A stretch of DNA of 64,000 bases from Clostridiales bacterium 1_7_47FAA (GTDB lineage Bacteria > Bacillota > Clostridia > Lachnospirales > Lachnospiraceae), in NCBI GenBank assembly GCA_000155435.1, contig DS990260.1:2396547-2460546 (forward strand). Direction: 5' to 3'. Below, piece by piece: positions 42,868 to 52,104 of this stretch. Below the pieces are notes generated by a model that saw nothing but the letters and a program-made list of their open reading frames with translations, was not told where the DNA came from and did no database searches. Numbering within the stretch: position 1 is the stretch's first letter; every line of letters starts with the position of its first letter. The translations under genes and the position numbers were made by a program.

Positions 42868-43836
42868 TTATTTCCAATACTCTTTATTCATACTGCATTT
42901 GGCCGCAAGGCCGGAGGGCAGCAGGCGGTAACACCTGCCCAGGCGGTAGCCCATGTACTTAAAACCGCTCTTCACAATCATCCCGGGCACCAGCCACGGG
43001 CGGCGCTGCTTCACCAGATAGCGGGCGGTCTGCTTCACCAGGCGGATTCCCTCACTTTCAGAGTGGATTCCCTGAAATACCTCAGGATGGTCTGCCTGGG
43101 ACACGGCCAGGTCAAAATTCCTGTGGAACTGGGTCATGCAGCCGTAATTGTGGGAGTGGATGACCCTTGCCTCCGCCACGTAGGCCACCGCGTAATCATC
43201 CTGCAGCACGGCCTTTCCGGCAAATATCATATCCTCATTAAAAATCGTCTTGTTGATGAATCCGCCCTGGAACCAGAATTTCTCCCTGTCATAGGCGCAA
43301 CACACATTGGATGCAAAAAAGGTCTTGATGCCCATGCGCCCCAGGTCATCCTTTGTCTTGATACAGCTCTCCTCCGGATAATTAAAGGACCTGGTATACC
43401 GCTCTGCCAGGGGACAGTCCTTATCCGGCAGCTGGCGTGCATATGCCATGATGACTGATTCCCCCTGTGGACCGCGCTTATCAAATGCAGCCACCAGATG
43501 TTCAATCATCCGGTCATCCGCAGGCACCGCATCGTCCGTCATGAATACCATGATATCCGCCCTGCTGTAACGCGCGCCCCTGTTCCTGGTGGCCCCGTGG
43601 TCAAACTCAGCCTTGGGCAGGTGATGGACCTGAAGGTTGTCAATCCCCTCATACCCCTTATCGTTCCAGTAAGCCTTCTCCGTGTTCATCACGATGATCC
43701 TTCCTATGGGGTATGTCTGCCGTTCCAGCATTTTTAAAAGCCTGGAAAACTTCTTTCCCGGTTTATAGGTCGGTATGATAACATCCACCCTGCGGCGGTA
43801 TGTGTTCTCTGATGTCCTATTCTTCACTTCCTCCAT
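42868..43836 (-). CDS. GT2-family glycosyltransferase (rhamnosyltransferase-like)
   Basis: This 322-residue glycosyltransferase has VDVIIPTYKPGKKFSRLLKM at the start of the GT-A fold. AEFDHGATRNRGARYSRADI follows, a stretch characteristic of rhamnosyltransferases, then FMTDDAVPAD (DxD-like metal site) and FNEDMIFAGKAVL (the acidic catalytic motif). AAGGAG is 10 nt before the ATG at 43836; an ATG at 43845 is too close. It overlaps the flippase gene by 20 nt. With rfbC in the same operon, L-rhamnose transfer is plausible. Confidence 0.85.
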   Translation of the reverse strand: MEEVKNRTSENTYRRRVDVIIPTYKPGKKFSRLLKMLERQTYPIGRIIVMNTEKAYWNDKGYEGIDNLQVHHLPKAEFDHGATRNRGARYSRADIMVFMTDDAVPADDRMIEHLVAAFDKRGPQGESVIMAYARQLPDKDCPLAERYTRSFNYPEESCIKTKDDLGRMGIKTFFASNVCCAYDREKFWFQGGFINKTIFNEDMIFAGKAVLQDDYAVAYVAEARVIHSHNYGCMTQFHRNFDLAVSQADHPEVFQGIHSESEGIRLVKQTARYLVKQRRPWLVPGMIVKSGFKYMGYRLGRCYRLLPSGLAAKCSMNKEYWK

Positions 43837-45139
43837 TACCAGCATACTCCTTTTTTTCGTTCTGATAAACACCTGTCATGAACAGGCCGAATCCCACCAC
43901 CAACATAACCATCAGCAGCAGATAGCAGGATGCCGCCCCGTTTATACCGAAGCTTGAAACCAGCGTCCCTGACAATAACACTGCCGCTGCCGCCGCGCTC
44001 AGATATACGATGAAAATAGCCTTCTGCTTACGCATGATGACCAGCGAGTAGTACATCAGGTTAGCCAGGGCATAGAACCCGCCTCCCAGCACAATCACAA
44101 TGAACGCGCCGTGATATTGCACCAGCATACCGTCATACCGGACGCCTAACAGGAATTCCATCACCGACAGCCCCCATCTGCCAAGCACTGCCGTGGCCCC
44201 CACGGCCAGGACCGTAAGTCCCAGGATGACAACGCCGATTCTGGAAAGTTCCTTCTTAAAGCTGTCAAAGTCCCGGGCCAGCCACATATTGGTAAGCTTG
44301 GTAAGAAAGGGGCGGATGATAAAGTTGGCTACCATATAAATAACAGAGGTGGGCATAAAAATCAAGTTAAAGTATCCGGAAGCAGCATCATTTATTTTCG
44401 CATCAATGGCATACTTGGCAGCAGAAAACACGTAAAAATCCAGGAAGGTGGACACAAACAGGAACACGGTGCTGCGAAACAGCGCCCTGTTCTTCCCCTC
44501 CCCCTTATTCCAGTCCACATGTGCCAGGGCATGGATTACATCCAGATTAAACAGGGCCACCCCAAGCATCTGGGCCGCCACCGCCACCACGCAGGCCAGC
44601 AGCAGATGTTCAAATGCAGCCAGTGTCACCAAAAATGCGGACACGGATAAAATAGTCCTGAAAAAATTGGATTTCCCGGTCAGGTAAAGGCTTCCCTGAC
44701 GCTGGAATTCCGACTCATATACATCAGCATACCCATCTATTACCTTGTATATGACAAGCAGGATGAGAATCATGCACTTGGAGGCACTGTACTGCCCGGC
44801 GCCATGCCGGAAGGTCAGGAGCAGCGCCCCAAAAATCAGGGCCAGGATACAGGTAATGTTACGGTACTCCAGGTATTCCCCAAAGGTAAACTCGCCTTTA
44901 TTGTCCGTAATCTGAAACGGCCTAAGCCCAAAATACGCCACAATGAACATCTGCTGGCCCAGGGTGGAGAACCCAAAGGAAAATATCCCTCCCTGTTCAT
45001 CCCCCACCACGCGGATGACCAGAAAAGACAGAACCATGCTGGCAAATGCATAGACAAAGCTTCCTGCAATATTCCAGACCACGTTCTGCCGGTCAATATC
45101 CGTTCCCTTATATAGTAAATGTCTTGTCAGTTTCTTCAT
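43817..45139 (-). CDS. Polysaccharide flippase-like membrane protein (Wzx/MOP type)
   Basis: This integral membrane protein of 440 residues has about 12-14 hydrophobic segments. It starts with DIDRQNVVWNIAGSFVYAFA and VIRVVGDEQGGIFSFGFSTL, typical of O-antigen/teichoic acid flippases of the MOP superfamily. It probably moves an undecaprenyl-linked oligosaccharide across the membrane. It is the first of two flippase genes in the window (the other is 52105-53547). The ribosome binding site is weak. Confidence 0.83.
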   Translation of the reverse strand: MKKLTRHLLYKGTDIDRQNVVWNIAGSFVYAFASMVLSFLVIRVVGDEQGGIFSFGFSTLGQQMFIVAYFGLRPFQITDNKGEFTFGEYLEYRNITCILALIFGALLLTFRHGAGQYSASKCMILILLVIYKVIDGYADVYESEFQRQGSLYLTGKSNFFRTILSVSAFLVTLAAFEHLLLACVVAVAAQMLGVALFNLDVIHALAHVDWNKGEGKNRALFRSTVFLFVSTFLDFYVFSAAKYAIDAKINDAASGYFNLIFMPTSVIYMVANFIIRPFLTKLTNMWLARDFDSFKKELSRIGVVILGLTVLAVGATAVLGRWGLSVMEFLLGVRYDGMLVQYHGAFIVIVLGGGFYALANLMYYSLVIMRKQKAIFIVYLSAAAAAVLLSGTLVSSFGINGAASCYLLLMVMLVVGFGLFMTGVYQNEKKEYAGNGGSEE

Positions 45140-45145
45140 CTATAC

Positions 45146-45832
45146 TCAACGCTTTCTAAAATTCTGTATCAGCAGTATGGACAGCAGCATACGGGTCATG
45201 TAGCTTACGGCGGTCAAGGGCTTCAGATAGCTCTCCCCTTCCAGCCTTTCATCAATGGTAACCGGCACCTCGGCCACCCTGGCCCCCTGTTTAATCAAGA
45301 AGGACACGGTATCCGGCTCCGGGCCGTAATTCAGGTTCAGGGCAAACTCCTCTATCATCTTCCGGTCAAACAGGCGCATACCGGACGTGGGATCCGTAAT
45401 CCTGGCCCCGGTGGTCAGGCGGATTACAGCCGCAATCAGACGGCTGCCCACCATGCGCATGGACCAGCCCTTTTTCCCGGAAATGAACCTGGATCCAATG
45501 ACAATATCAAATCCCTGCTCCATCTTCTCCTTCATGGATCCGATGAACTCCGGCCTGTGCTGTCCATCCCCGTCAAACTGGATGGCATAGCGGTAGCCTT
45601 TCTGGTAGGCGTATTTCATGCCTGCCTGGAAACAGCCCGCAAGGCCAAGGTTCACCGGCAGGTCCAAAAGGTTGTAGCCGTTTTCCCTGCATATCCGGGC
45701 GGTGTTATCCCTGGAACCGTCATTGACCACCACGTAATCCAGCTCAGGGAAATCCCTCACCAGGTGGTCCACCACCTTCCCTATATTCTTTTCCTCATTG
45801 TAAGCCGGTATCACCAGCAGTACCTTATCCAT
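45146..45832 (-). CDS. GT2 glycosyltransferase, dolichol-phosphate mannosyltransferase-like
   Basis: This 228-residue cytosolic enzyme of the DPM1-like GT2 group has VLLVIPAYNEEKNIGKVVDH, VVVNDGSRDNT, the DxD motif in IQFDGDGQHRPEF and IGSRF. No C-terminal membrane segments are present, so membrane partners such as DUF2304 or DUF2142 proteins in the same operon may use its polyprenyl-phosphate sugar product. AGAGGAATT precedes the ATG. It is 6 nt before the flippase gene. Confidence 0.88.
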   Translation of the reverse strand: MDKVLLVIPAYNEEKNIGKVVDHLVRDFPELDYVVVNDGSRDNTARICRENGYNLLDLPVNLGLAGCFQAGMKYAYQKGYRYAIQFDGDGQHRPEFIGSMKEKMEQGFDIVIGSRFISGKKGWSMRMVGSRLIAAVIRLTTGARITDPTSGMRLFDRKMIEEFALNLNYGPEPDTVSFLIKQGARVAEVPVTIDERLEGESYLKPLTAVSYMTRMLLSILLIQNFRKR

Positions 45833-45898
45833 ATCAATTCCTCTGTCAGATTATATTACGCCTGTGCCGTGGGTCCATCCGTGCCATTGGCATCCATA

Positions 45899-46912
45899 TC
45901 ACCATACCAGAAGCCGTATATCCTTCTGCGCCCTGACGCCGGGCCTGGCGGACAGCACCTCATCCCCCGGCTCCCTGCCCATGGCCCAGAGGACCAGGGC
46001 CAGGGGCAGGTCCACGCCTGCCGCATGGCTGAAGGGATATCCGCCCCCAAAACGGGCGTTCATTTCCAGCACATAATATGCTCCGTCTTCCTCCAGCACA
46101 TCCACATCCAGGTTCCCCCTGTGGCAGAGCAGTGTACCAAGCGTCCTGCCAAGTGCTGCAAGTTCCTGATTGTCAATGGTCCCGGCCGAATCCGTCTCGC
46201 CGGAACGCATGGCCATCTTTTCCTTGACAACGGTGGCACGGTATCTCCCGTCCAGGTCGTTCATCACATCCAGCCCATATTCCCGCCCCTTGATCCGCTG
46301 CTGGAATATGACGCATGAATCAGGGTCTGCCATGGATTCATATCTCAGATAGGAGTCCTGTATGCCCCTGCGGCATTTGCCTGCAAGCACCCTCATCTCC
46401 TCCGGGTCATCCGCCTGGTATACGGACAGGGAGCCCATACCCCAGCGTGGCTTGACCATCACGGGCCAGGAAATGCTCCCATTCCCCACGGCCTTAAGCG
46501 CCTCATCCATGGACAGCCAGGAGGCAGGCACAGGGATTCCCGCCTCCCTCAGTACTGTAAATGTCCTCCATTTATCATTGCAGATATCCGCTGCTTCCGG
46601 CTCAGCCGTCACAACCACGGTCCCCATCTCAGCAAACAGGCTCCTGTTTGCCGCCAGCACCGGCACATCGATATCAAACAGCGGTATCAGCAGGCCGATT
46701 GCCTCCTTTTTACAGTATTCCAGCAAAAAGGGAATATATCCCTTATCGTAGATAAGAGGCGTAATCACAGAACGGTCAGCGCTGGCAAAGGCAGGGCATT
46801 CACCGCTGTTAGCCGCATGGACCAGCCCGCCGCAGCCCGCCGTCTTAAGGGCCTCTTTAAAATATCCTGCAAGATAGCCTCTCCTGCCTGCACTTGTAAG
46901 TAAAATATTCAT
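45899..46912 (-). CDS. ATP-grasp ligase (carbamoyl-phosphate-synthase-like)
   Basis: This 337-residue ATP-grasp enzyme should form an amide or similar bond through an acyl-phosphate. It starts NILLTSAGRRGYLAGYFKEA and shows DICNDKWRTFTVLREAGIPV, VMVKPRWGMGS (ATP-binding Lys), DVDVLEEDGAYYVLEMNARF with the metal ligands, and GGGYPFSHAAGVDLP. This group occurs in capsule and antibiotic clusters. The start at 46912 has GAGGAG 8 nt upstream. Together with the DegT aminotransferase next to it, it may attach an amino acid to an amino sugar. That is an inference. Confidence 0.83.
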   Translation of the reverse strand: MNILLTSAGRRGYLAGYFKEALKTAGCGGLVHAANSGECPAFASADRSVITPLIYDKGYIPFLLEYCKKEAIGLLIPLFDIDVPVLAANRSLFAEMGTVVVTAEPEAADICNDKWRTFTVLREAGIPVPASWLSMDEALKAVGNGSISWPVMVKPRWGMGSLSVYQADDPEEMRVLAGKCRRGIQDSYLRYESMADPDSCVIFQQRIKGREYGLDVMNDLDGRYRATVVKEKMAMRSGETDSAGTIDNQELAALGRTLGTLLCHRGNLDVDVLEEDGAYYVLEMNARFGGGYPFSHAAGVDLPLALVLWAMGREPGDEVLSARPGVRAQKDIRLLVW

Positions 46913-46953
46913 AATCACGGCTCCTCGTCATATTTTCTTCCAGCACCGCGCTG

Positions 46954-48087
46954 TTATTTGCCCAGACTAGTGTTGCATTCCTTCAGAATCCTGCATATCC
47001 GGTCCACATCCTCCATCGAAAGGTCGGCATACAGGGGCAGGGTCAGCACCCGCTCCGCCATATACGCGGCCACCGGCGTATCCTCAGGCGAGAACCGCCC
47101 TTCGTAGCACTGGAACCCGTTGGTCAGGGGATAAAAATATTTCCTGGGATAAATGTCATTTGCGGCCAGGGCGTCGTATACCTGGTTCCTGTCAGCCCCA
47201 AAGCCGTCAAATATAACAGGGAAATACGCATAATTCGGCGTAAGCCCTTTTTGGCAGCGCGGAAGCTTAAGCCCTGGAATGCCGTCCAGATGTTCCATAT
47301 AACGCTCCACCACTTTCCTGCGTTTCCCAATCTCCTCATCCACATGGCGGAGGTTGCACAGGCCCATGGCGGCCTGGAACTCGTTCATCTTGGCATTGCC
47401 GCCCACCCAGACCACATGGTCCTGGTCCACAATCCCGTAATTCTTCAGACAGTTAAGCCTGTGGTCCATCCATTCCTCAGCAAACGTCACCGCGCCGCCT
47501 TCGATGGAATTAAACACCTTAGTGGCATGGAAGCTGAAAATGCTGGCGTCCCCGAACTCAGCCACGCCCTTCCCATTATAGCGCTCCCCAAAGGTATGGG
47601 CCGCATCATAAATCACCTTCAGGCCATGCTTTTTGGCAATGGCCCCAATCCGCTCCACATCACAGATATTGCCGTATACATGGACCGGGATGATGGCCGA
47701 TGTGCGCTCTGTAATCAGTGCCTCTATTTTGTCCGGGTCCATGGTATAGTCCGCCGGGTTGATGTCGCAGAACACAGGCGTCAGCCCGTTGCGCACAATC
47801 GCATGGGTGGTGGATGCAAATGTAAACGGAGTGGTTATCACTTCTCCGGTCAGCTCCAGGGCCTGGATTGCCATCTCTAAGGCCATGTGTCCGTTGACGA
47901 ACAGCACCAGCCGGTCTGTTCCCATGTATTCCTTCAGCTCCTGTTCCAGCTGTTTGTGGAAATCCCCCATATTGGTCATCCATGCGCTGTCCCATATGGG
48001 CTTAATCATCTCAATATATTCTTCATACGAAGGCATTGAAGACCTGGTAACCAGAATCTTCTCCCTTTTATCTTCCTGTCGGTTCAT
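46954..48087 (-). CDS. DegT/DnrJ/EryC1/StrS-family sugar aminotransferase
   Basis: This 377-residue PLP-dependent aminotransferase makes amino sugars from keto-sugar nucleotides. It has ITTPFTFASTTHAIVRNGLT, IIPVHVYGNICDVERIGAIA, IYDAAHTFG (Asp/His over the PLP ring) and the Schiff-base Lys in SIFSFHATKVFNSIEGGAVT. The start at 48087 follows AAAGGAA; a longer frame to 48159 lacks a site. No dedicated 4,6-dehydratase is in the window, so the keto-sugar source is elsewhere. It sits between a GT2 gene and the ATP-grasp gene. Confidence 0.9.
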   Translation of the reverse strand: MNRQEDKREKILVTRSSMPSYEEYIEMIKPIWDSAWMTNMGDFHKQLEQELKEYMGTDRLVLFVNGHMALEMAIQALELTGEVITTPFTFASTTHAIVRNGLTPVFCDINPADYTMDPDKIEALITERTSAIIPVHVYGNICDVERIGAIAKKHGLKVIYDAAHTFGERYNGKGVAEFGDASIFSFHATKVFNSIEGGAVTFAEEWMDHRLNCLKNYGIVDQDHVVWVGGNAKMNEFQAAMGLCNLRHVDEEIGKRRKVVERYMEHLDGIPGLKLPRCQKGLTPNYAYFPVIFDGFGADRNQVYDALAANDIYPRKYFYPLTNGFQCYEGRFSPEDTPVAAYMAERVLTLPLYADLSMEDVDRICRILKECNTSLGK

Positions 48088-48159
48088 GAAACATTTCCTT
48101 TCCGGGTGGCGCCAATGCGTGCAGCACAGTTCCTCATTTTCCATCCATGCACAATCCAT

Positions 48160-49056
48160 TTACCACCGCAGCCCACACACAACCGTGAGGAACCATACCT
48201 CTGCCAGTATGATGTCCAGTACCAATCCGGCTCCCGCCATCCGGGCAGGTCCTGCGTGCAGGTATTCCTTATAATAGTACATCTTACTCTGGTGAAGCAG
48301 CCTCTGCTTATCAACAATCCGCTTCAGGCTCTTGTCAATGGTGACGGAATGCGCATGGACATAGGATTCGTCCGTTACCAGCACAGTCTTTAACCCCAGC
48401 TCCTGAAACTTCCGGCCCAGCACCTTTTCCTCATAGTACAGGAAAATATGGCTGTCAAACAGCTCCTCTGTATCCTGTGGTGTCAAAAGCCCCGGCTTCA
48501 GCATAAAAAAAGACCCGGGCACTGCATCCACCAGGCGGCTGTCCTCATCCCCCGCGTTCTGAAGGCGGTAGGACGGGGTATTCAGCATGGCCTTAAACAG
48601 CCGTCTGGTAATAAGCCCGGTGTCCAGCAGGTCTTTCCACAAAGGCAGCAGGGTCCAGTAGGAGAACAGATCCTTCCCCTGCGGATCCACCACCCGGGCC
48701 GAAGCCATCACCGCGTCCTCCGTGTTATCCAGGGCATGCTTCACCCGCTCGATGCACCGGGGCGTCACGTGGATATCCGGGTTGGCGATGATGATATAAT
48801 CCGCTTCCAGATATTCCACCGCATAGTTAATGCCGGCCTGGTTGCCCATGCCGTATCCGCCATTTTCCTCGGTCCTCAATACGTGGATCTTGTCCGTGTG
48901 CCGCAGTGTCTTAAGCTTTTCCCAGGAATCGTCCGTGGAACAGTTGTCCACCAGCACGATGGAATCCAGGCACGGATACTCCCTTATCTCATTGGCAAGC
49001 GCCATGGCGGTGGCGGCATCGTTATAGTTTAATATAATACAGCATATTTTGTCCAT
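48160..49056 (-). CDS. GT2-family glycosyltransferase
   Basis: This 298-residue glycosyltransferase has KICCIILNYNDAATAMALAN, VLVDNCSTDDSWEKL and IIIANPDIHVTP (the DxD position is PDI). It resembles the WbbL/rhamnosyl-type GT2 group, with EEKVLGRKFQELGL near the C-terminus. A final hydrophobic stretch (IILAEVWFLTVVCGLRW) may anchor it to the membrane. AAGGA 5 nt before the ATG at 49056 supports the start. The donor sugar is not known. Confidence 0.85.
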   Translation of the reverse strand: MDKICCIILNYNDAATAMALANEIREYPCLDSIVLVDNCSTDDSWEKLKTLRHTDKIHVLRTEENGGYGMGNQAGINYAVEYLEADYIIIANPDIHVTPRCIERVKHALDNTEDAVMASARVVDPQGKDLFSYWTLLPLWKDLLDTGLITRRLFKAMLNTPSYRLQNAGDEDSRLVDAVPGSFFMLKPGLLTPQDTEELFDSHIFLYYEEKVLGRKFQELGLKTVLVTDESYVHAHSVTIDKSLKRIVDKQRLLHQSKMYYYKEYLHAGPARMAGAGLVLDIILAEVWFLTVVCGLRW

Positions 49057-49150
49057 ATCAATCCTTGTTCCCACTTTATTTCCAGATTCTCCGGCATCTG
49101 CCTGTCCCCAATCTATCCCCGCTTCCTCCGGACATCTGCCTGTCCCCCAT

Positions 49151-50152
49151 CTATCTCCGCTTCCTCCGGCTGTCCACCAGCTTCATCCCCATGCTGCGGC
49201 TGACCCACAGCCTGAAGGGCGGACAGAGCCAGGTCAGGCGGTTGAACAGCCACCACATGTGCATATACCGTTCTTTCCCGGTCTGCTTGGGCGTGTCCTT
49301 CCATGGCGTCTTGGCAAGATAATACTCATACAGCTTCTTAAAATGATTATGGTTCCCGGCAATCCATGGCCGCTCGTCCCCCAGATAATGGATGATGGCA
49401 GGGGAACGCCTGGCCTCCAGATAGGCCTCCTCACCAATCTCCCGGTAGGCCGCGCACATGGAGCACAGGGTGGAATACCGGAAATAGCGGTAATTGGTAA
49501 AATAATTGTATTTCACCGGAAGTGTCTTTATTCTTCCTTTCAGGGCGCCGTTGATGGTATCCTGGTCGCATGCAAAGAGCCTGCCGTGACAGCTTTTGTA
49601 GAAATCCAATAGTTTCTGAAGCACATCCTCCTGGCGCCACCTGTCAAGGGCCATGAGAAGTACCCCTGAATTGTAATACGGGTCGTCCTTGCCCATACCG
49701 ATGGATTCCTTCATCTCCTTATACACCGTGGGTTCCATTACCATCCCCACCACCGCATCCCCTAATTCAGTTTCATAAAGGGGCCTTATGCTCTTGCATA
49801 CAATGGTGTCGCAGTCCAGGTACAGGGCCTTCTTCACGGTGCCGGGCAGCACCTGGGGCGCAAAGAGCCTGCCCATGGCGCTGATATCAAACCCCCTGGT
49901 ATCAATATCAAAGTCAAACCGCTGCTTTAAGTCCCCCAGCTCCACCACATGAAGGGTCCTGTGGAATGCCTCCGCCATGCCAGCAAGCCTTTCCTTATAT
50001 TCCTGGCACATCTGGGCAGATAGTATATAAATATCCATATTCCTTACATTCCGGTTATTATCCAGTAAAGAATACATGGATGCGGCCAGATGTCCGGCAT
50101 ACCCGTCATTGGACGCATATATGATATTGGCTGTTTCTTCATTCCATTCCAT
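49151..50152 (-). CDS. GT8-family glycosyltransferase
   Basis: This 333-residue retaining glycosyltransferase of family 8 (LgtC/glycogenin fold) has ANIIYASNDGYAGHLAASMY, the DxD motif in KALYLDCDTIVCKSI, YYNSGVLLMALDRWRQEDVL and ACDQDTINGALKGRI. The HYLGDERPW motif closes the active site. Such enzymes transfer galactose or glucose. The start at 50152 follows AGGTGG at 6 nt; an ATG at 50197 has no ribosome binding site. It is the first gene of the 38-50 kb minus-strand operon. Confidence 0.88.
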   Translation of the reverse strand: MEWNEETANIIYASNDGYAGHLAASMYSLLDNNRNVRNMDIYILSAQMCQEYKERLAGMAEAFHRTLHVVELGDLKQRFDFDIDTRGFDISAMGRLFAPQVLPGTVKKALYLDCDTIVCKSIRPLYETELGDAVVGMVMEPTVYKEMKESIGMGKDDPYYNSGVLLMALDRWRQEDVLQKLLDFYKSCHGRLFACDQDTINGALKGRIKTLPVKYNYFTNYRYFRYSTLCSMCAAYREIGEEAYLEARRSPAIIHYLGDERPWIAGNHNHFKKLYEYYLAKTPWKDTPKQTGKERYMHMWWLFNRLTWLCPPFRLWVSRSMGMKLVDSRRKRR

Positions 50153-50207
50153 ATTATGCCACCTGTTTCTTACGTTCTTTGGTCTTTCTAGTGTCATTTT
50201 GTTTACA

Positions 50208-50236
50208 ATTTTACATTATCACTTCTAAAAAGTAAA
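50208..50236 (-). promoter_or_regulatory. Probable promoter of the 38-50 kb polysaccharide operon
   Basis: On the minus strand TTTACT (50236-50231), 17 nt and TAAAAT (50213-50208) lie about 55 nt before the GT8 start. The match is moderate. Confidence 0.5.
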
Positions 50237-50314
50237 TCACATCTGGAATTTTTCCCTTAAATATGATAAATTAGGACATGTATGGTATCTATAAAATTTA
50301 GGAGGATTTTTCCA

Positions 50315-51895
50315 ATGCATAAGTACATGAAACGTACTGCTGCTGCACTGCTTGCCGGAGTCTTCATCATCGGACAGGCATGTACGGCATTGGCAGCACA
50401 GGATGATTCCAATTACGGGCCTGCATTCGGCACCACCAAGGCAGAACAGACTGCACCTGGCGGCGGACAGGCTTCTGGCGATAATCAGGCTTCCGGTGAC
50501 AACCCGGCTTCCGGTGACAACCAGGCTTCCGACGGCAATCAGGCCTCCGGTGACAACCAGGCTTCGGGCGGCAGCCAGACACAGCCCACCCAGGGCGCTG
50601 CCACGGAGACTCTCCCCGGAAACGATGCGGCAGCCAATGCCCAGGCGGATGCGGATGCGGCAGCAGCCCAGGCAGCGGCCGAACAGGCGGCGGCAGCTGA
50701 GGAAGCAGCCATGCAGGCTGCCATCATTGCCAACACGCCTTATCTTCAGCTTCAGGTACTGCGTCCCGATACCACCTGGACCGACCCGGTCATTGGTGAC
50801 ACAACCGTTGTTTCCGAAGGAGGATTCCGTTCCCTCTGTATCTATCTGAACAACATCGTGGGCAATGTACTTTACAGGACCTACACCAGCGCACACGGAT
50901 GGAGTGAGTGGGCCATGAACGGCGACCATACCACGGTATGGGAGGACGGCGCCCTGGTAGAAGCCATCCAGATCCGGTTCACGGGATTTGTAGGCAACAC
51001 CTTTGACGTTTATTACCAGACTACCCTGACCGACGGCACAGAACTTAACTGGGCGCGCAACGGACAGACAGCAGGCACCATGGGCACAGGAAAGGTAATG
51101 CAGAGCTTCCGCGTATCCCTTTGGGGTAAGAATGGCGAAGCCGCATCCTACAACATGGATAAACCTCTGGAGGCAGCTGCCCCGGACGGCATCCAGACCA
51201 TTGACGGGGCTGTTGTGTACAGCAGCGGGACCGGCGTACCCTTCACCGGATGGGGCTGGAATGACAGGGACCGCTACTACTTTGTGAACAATGTCCCGGT
51301 TACAGGATGGCAGTACATAGACGGCTACAAGTATTATTTTGATGAGACAGGCAAGGTTGTAACCGACTTAGAGCCGCTTATCGGCGCCAACGGTCCCTTC
51401 CTTATCCGCATCAACAAGCAGATGAACACCACCACCGTGTATGTACAGGACGGCGGAAACGGCTTTATCATCCCGCTTAAGACATTCCTCTGCTCCACTG
51501 GCGAGGATACCCCATTAGGTACGTTCAAGACACCTGAGAAGTACCGCTGGAGGCTGATGAACAGCGGCGTTTATACACAGTATGCAACACGCCTTGGTTC
51601 AGGTTTGAGCTTCCTGCTCCACTCCATTATTTACGACAGCCCCAATGTGAACACGCTGAAGCCCGAGACTTATAACTTCCTGGGCGTGGTACGTTCCGCA
51701 GGCTGTATCCGTTACACATCCGGTGATTCCAAGTGGATTTTTGACCACTGCGCACTGGGTACCACGGTTGAGGTTTACAATTCCTCCATCCCCGGCCCAT
51801 ATGACAGGCCTGCCATTGAGCAGCCTATCTCAGCCGACCAGCACTGGGATCCCACGGACCCGGTTGCAGTGGCGGCCATGAACGGCGGGCAGTAG
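50315..51895 (+). CDS. Secreted L,D-transpeptidase with cell-wall-binding repeats
   Basis: This exported 526-residue protein probably cross-links peptidoglycan or anchors proteins to it. The signal peptide is MKRTAAALLAGVFIIGQACT followed by ALAAQ. Residues about 45-140 are low complexity: an NQASGD repeat, then an Ala/Gln helix. Next comes a module with ChW-like Trp motifs (SAHGWSEWAMNG, LNWARNGQTAGTMG). A choline-binding-type repeat follows (TGWGWNDRDRYYFVNNVPVT, then GWQYIDGYKYYFDETGKVV). The C-terminal YkuD domain has LLHSIIYDSP and SAGCIRYTSGDSKW. The catalytic Cys motif is SAGC rather than the common SHGC. GGAGG (50301-50305) sets the start. Confidence 0.9.
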   Translation: MHKYMKRTAAALLAGVFIIGQACTALAAQDDSNYGPAFGTTKAEQTAPGGGQASGDNQASGDNPASGDNQASDGNQASGDNQASGGSQTQPTQGAATETLPGNDAAANAQADADAAAAQAAAEQAAAAEEAAMQAAIIANTPYLQLQVLRPDTTWTDPVIGDTTVVSEGGFRSLCIYLNNIVGNVLYRTYTSAHGWSEWAMNGDHTTVWEDGALVEAIQIRFTGFVGNTFDVYYQTTLTDGTELNWARNGQTAGTMGTGKVMQSFRVSLWGKNGEAASYNMDKPLEAAAPDGIQTIDGAVVYSSGTGVPFTGWGWNDRDRYYFVNNVPVTGWQYIDGYKYYFDETGKVVTDLEPLIGANGPFLIRINKQMNTTTVYVQDGGNGFIIPLKTFLCSTGEDTPLGTFKTPEKYRWRLMNSGVYTQYATRLGSGLSFLLHSIIYDSPNVNTLKPETYNFLGVVRSAGCIRYTSGDSKWIFDHCALGTTVEVYNSSIPGPYDRPAIEQPISADQHWDPTDPVAVAAMNGGQ

Positions 51896-51962
51896 GGACA
51901 TAAGGACAGTACGTATTGTGGACTGGCCCGGATACAAAGATACATAAGCCATCATAAATTCA

Positions 51963-52011
51963 AAAGGCCGCAGCCCCTGACATCACCGTGTTCAGAAGGG
52001 CTGCGGCCTTT
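51963..52011. terminator. Bidirectional terminator between the L,D-transpeptidase and flippase genes
   Basis: A perfect 14-bp stem (AAAGGCCGCAGCCC and its complement at 51998-52011) is flanked by A- and T-rich ends. It can end transcription from both convergent genes. Confidence 0.88.
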
Positions 52012-52104
52012 ATCCTGCTTTCCTATCCAGTTTTCCTATCCAGCTTCCCGGTCTCCTGACGTAAACAGACATCCGGGGATATCCCCTGCTTTACAAATCA
52101 CCTA

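Noticed and set aside
41644-42931. Plus-strand frames with Leu/Pro/Ser-rich repeats
   Set aside because: They are the reverse complement of the 36-bp repeats in the DUF2142 gene. The repeat pattern belongs to the minus-strand protein.
45119-46318. Long plus-strand open frame (399 codons)
   Set aside because: It is antisense to the GT2 and ATP-grasp genes, has no ribosome binding site and no recognisable domain. The minus-strand genes explain the region fully.
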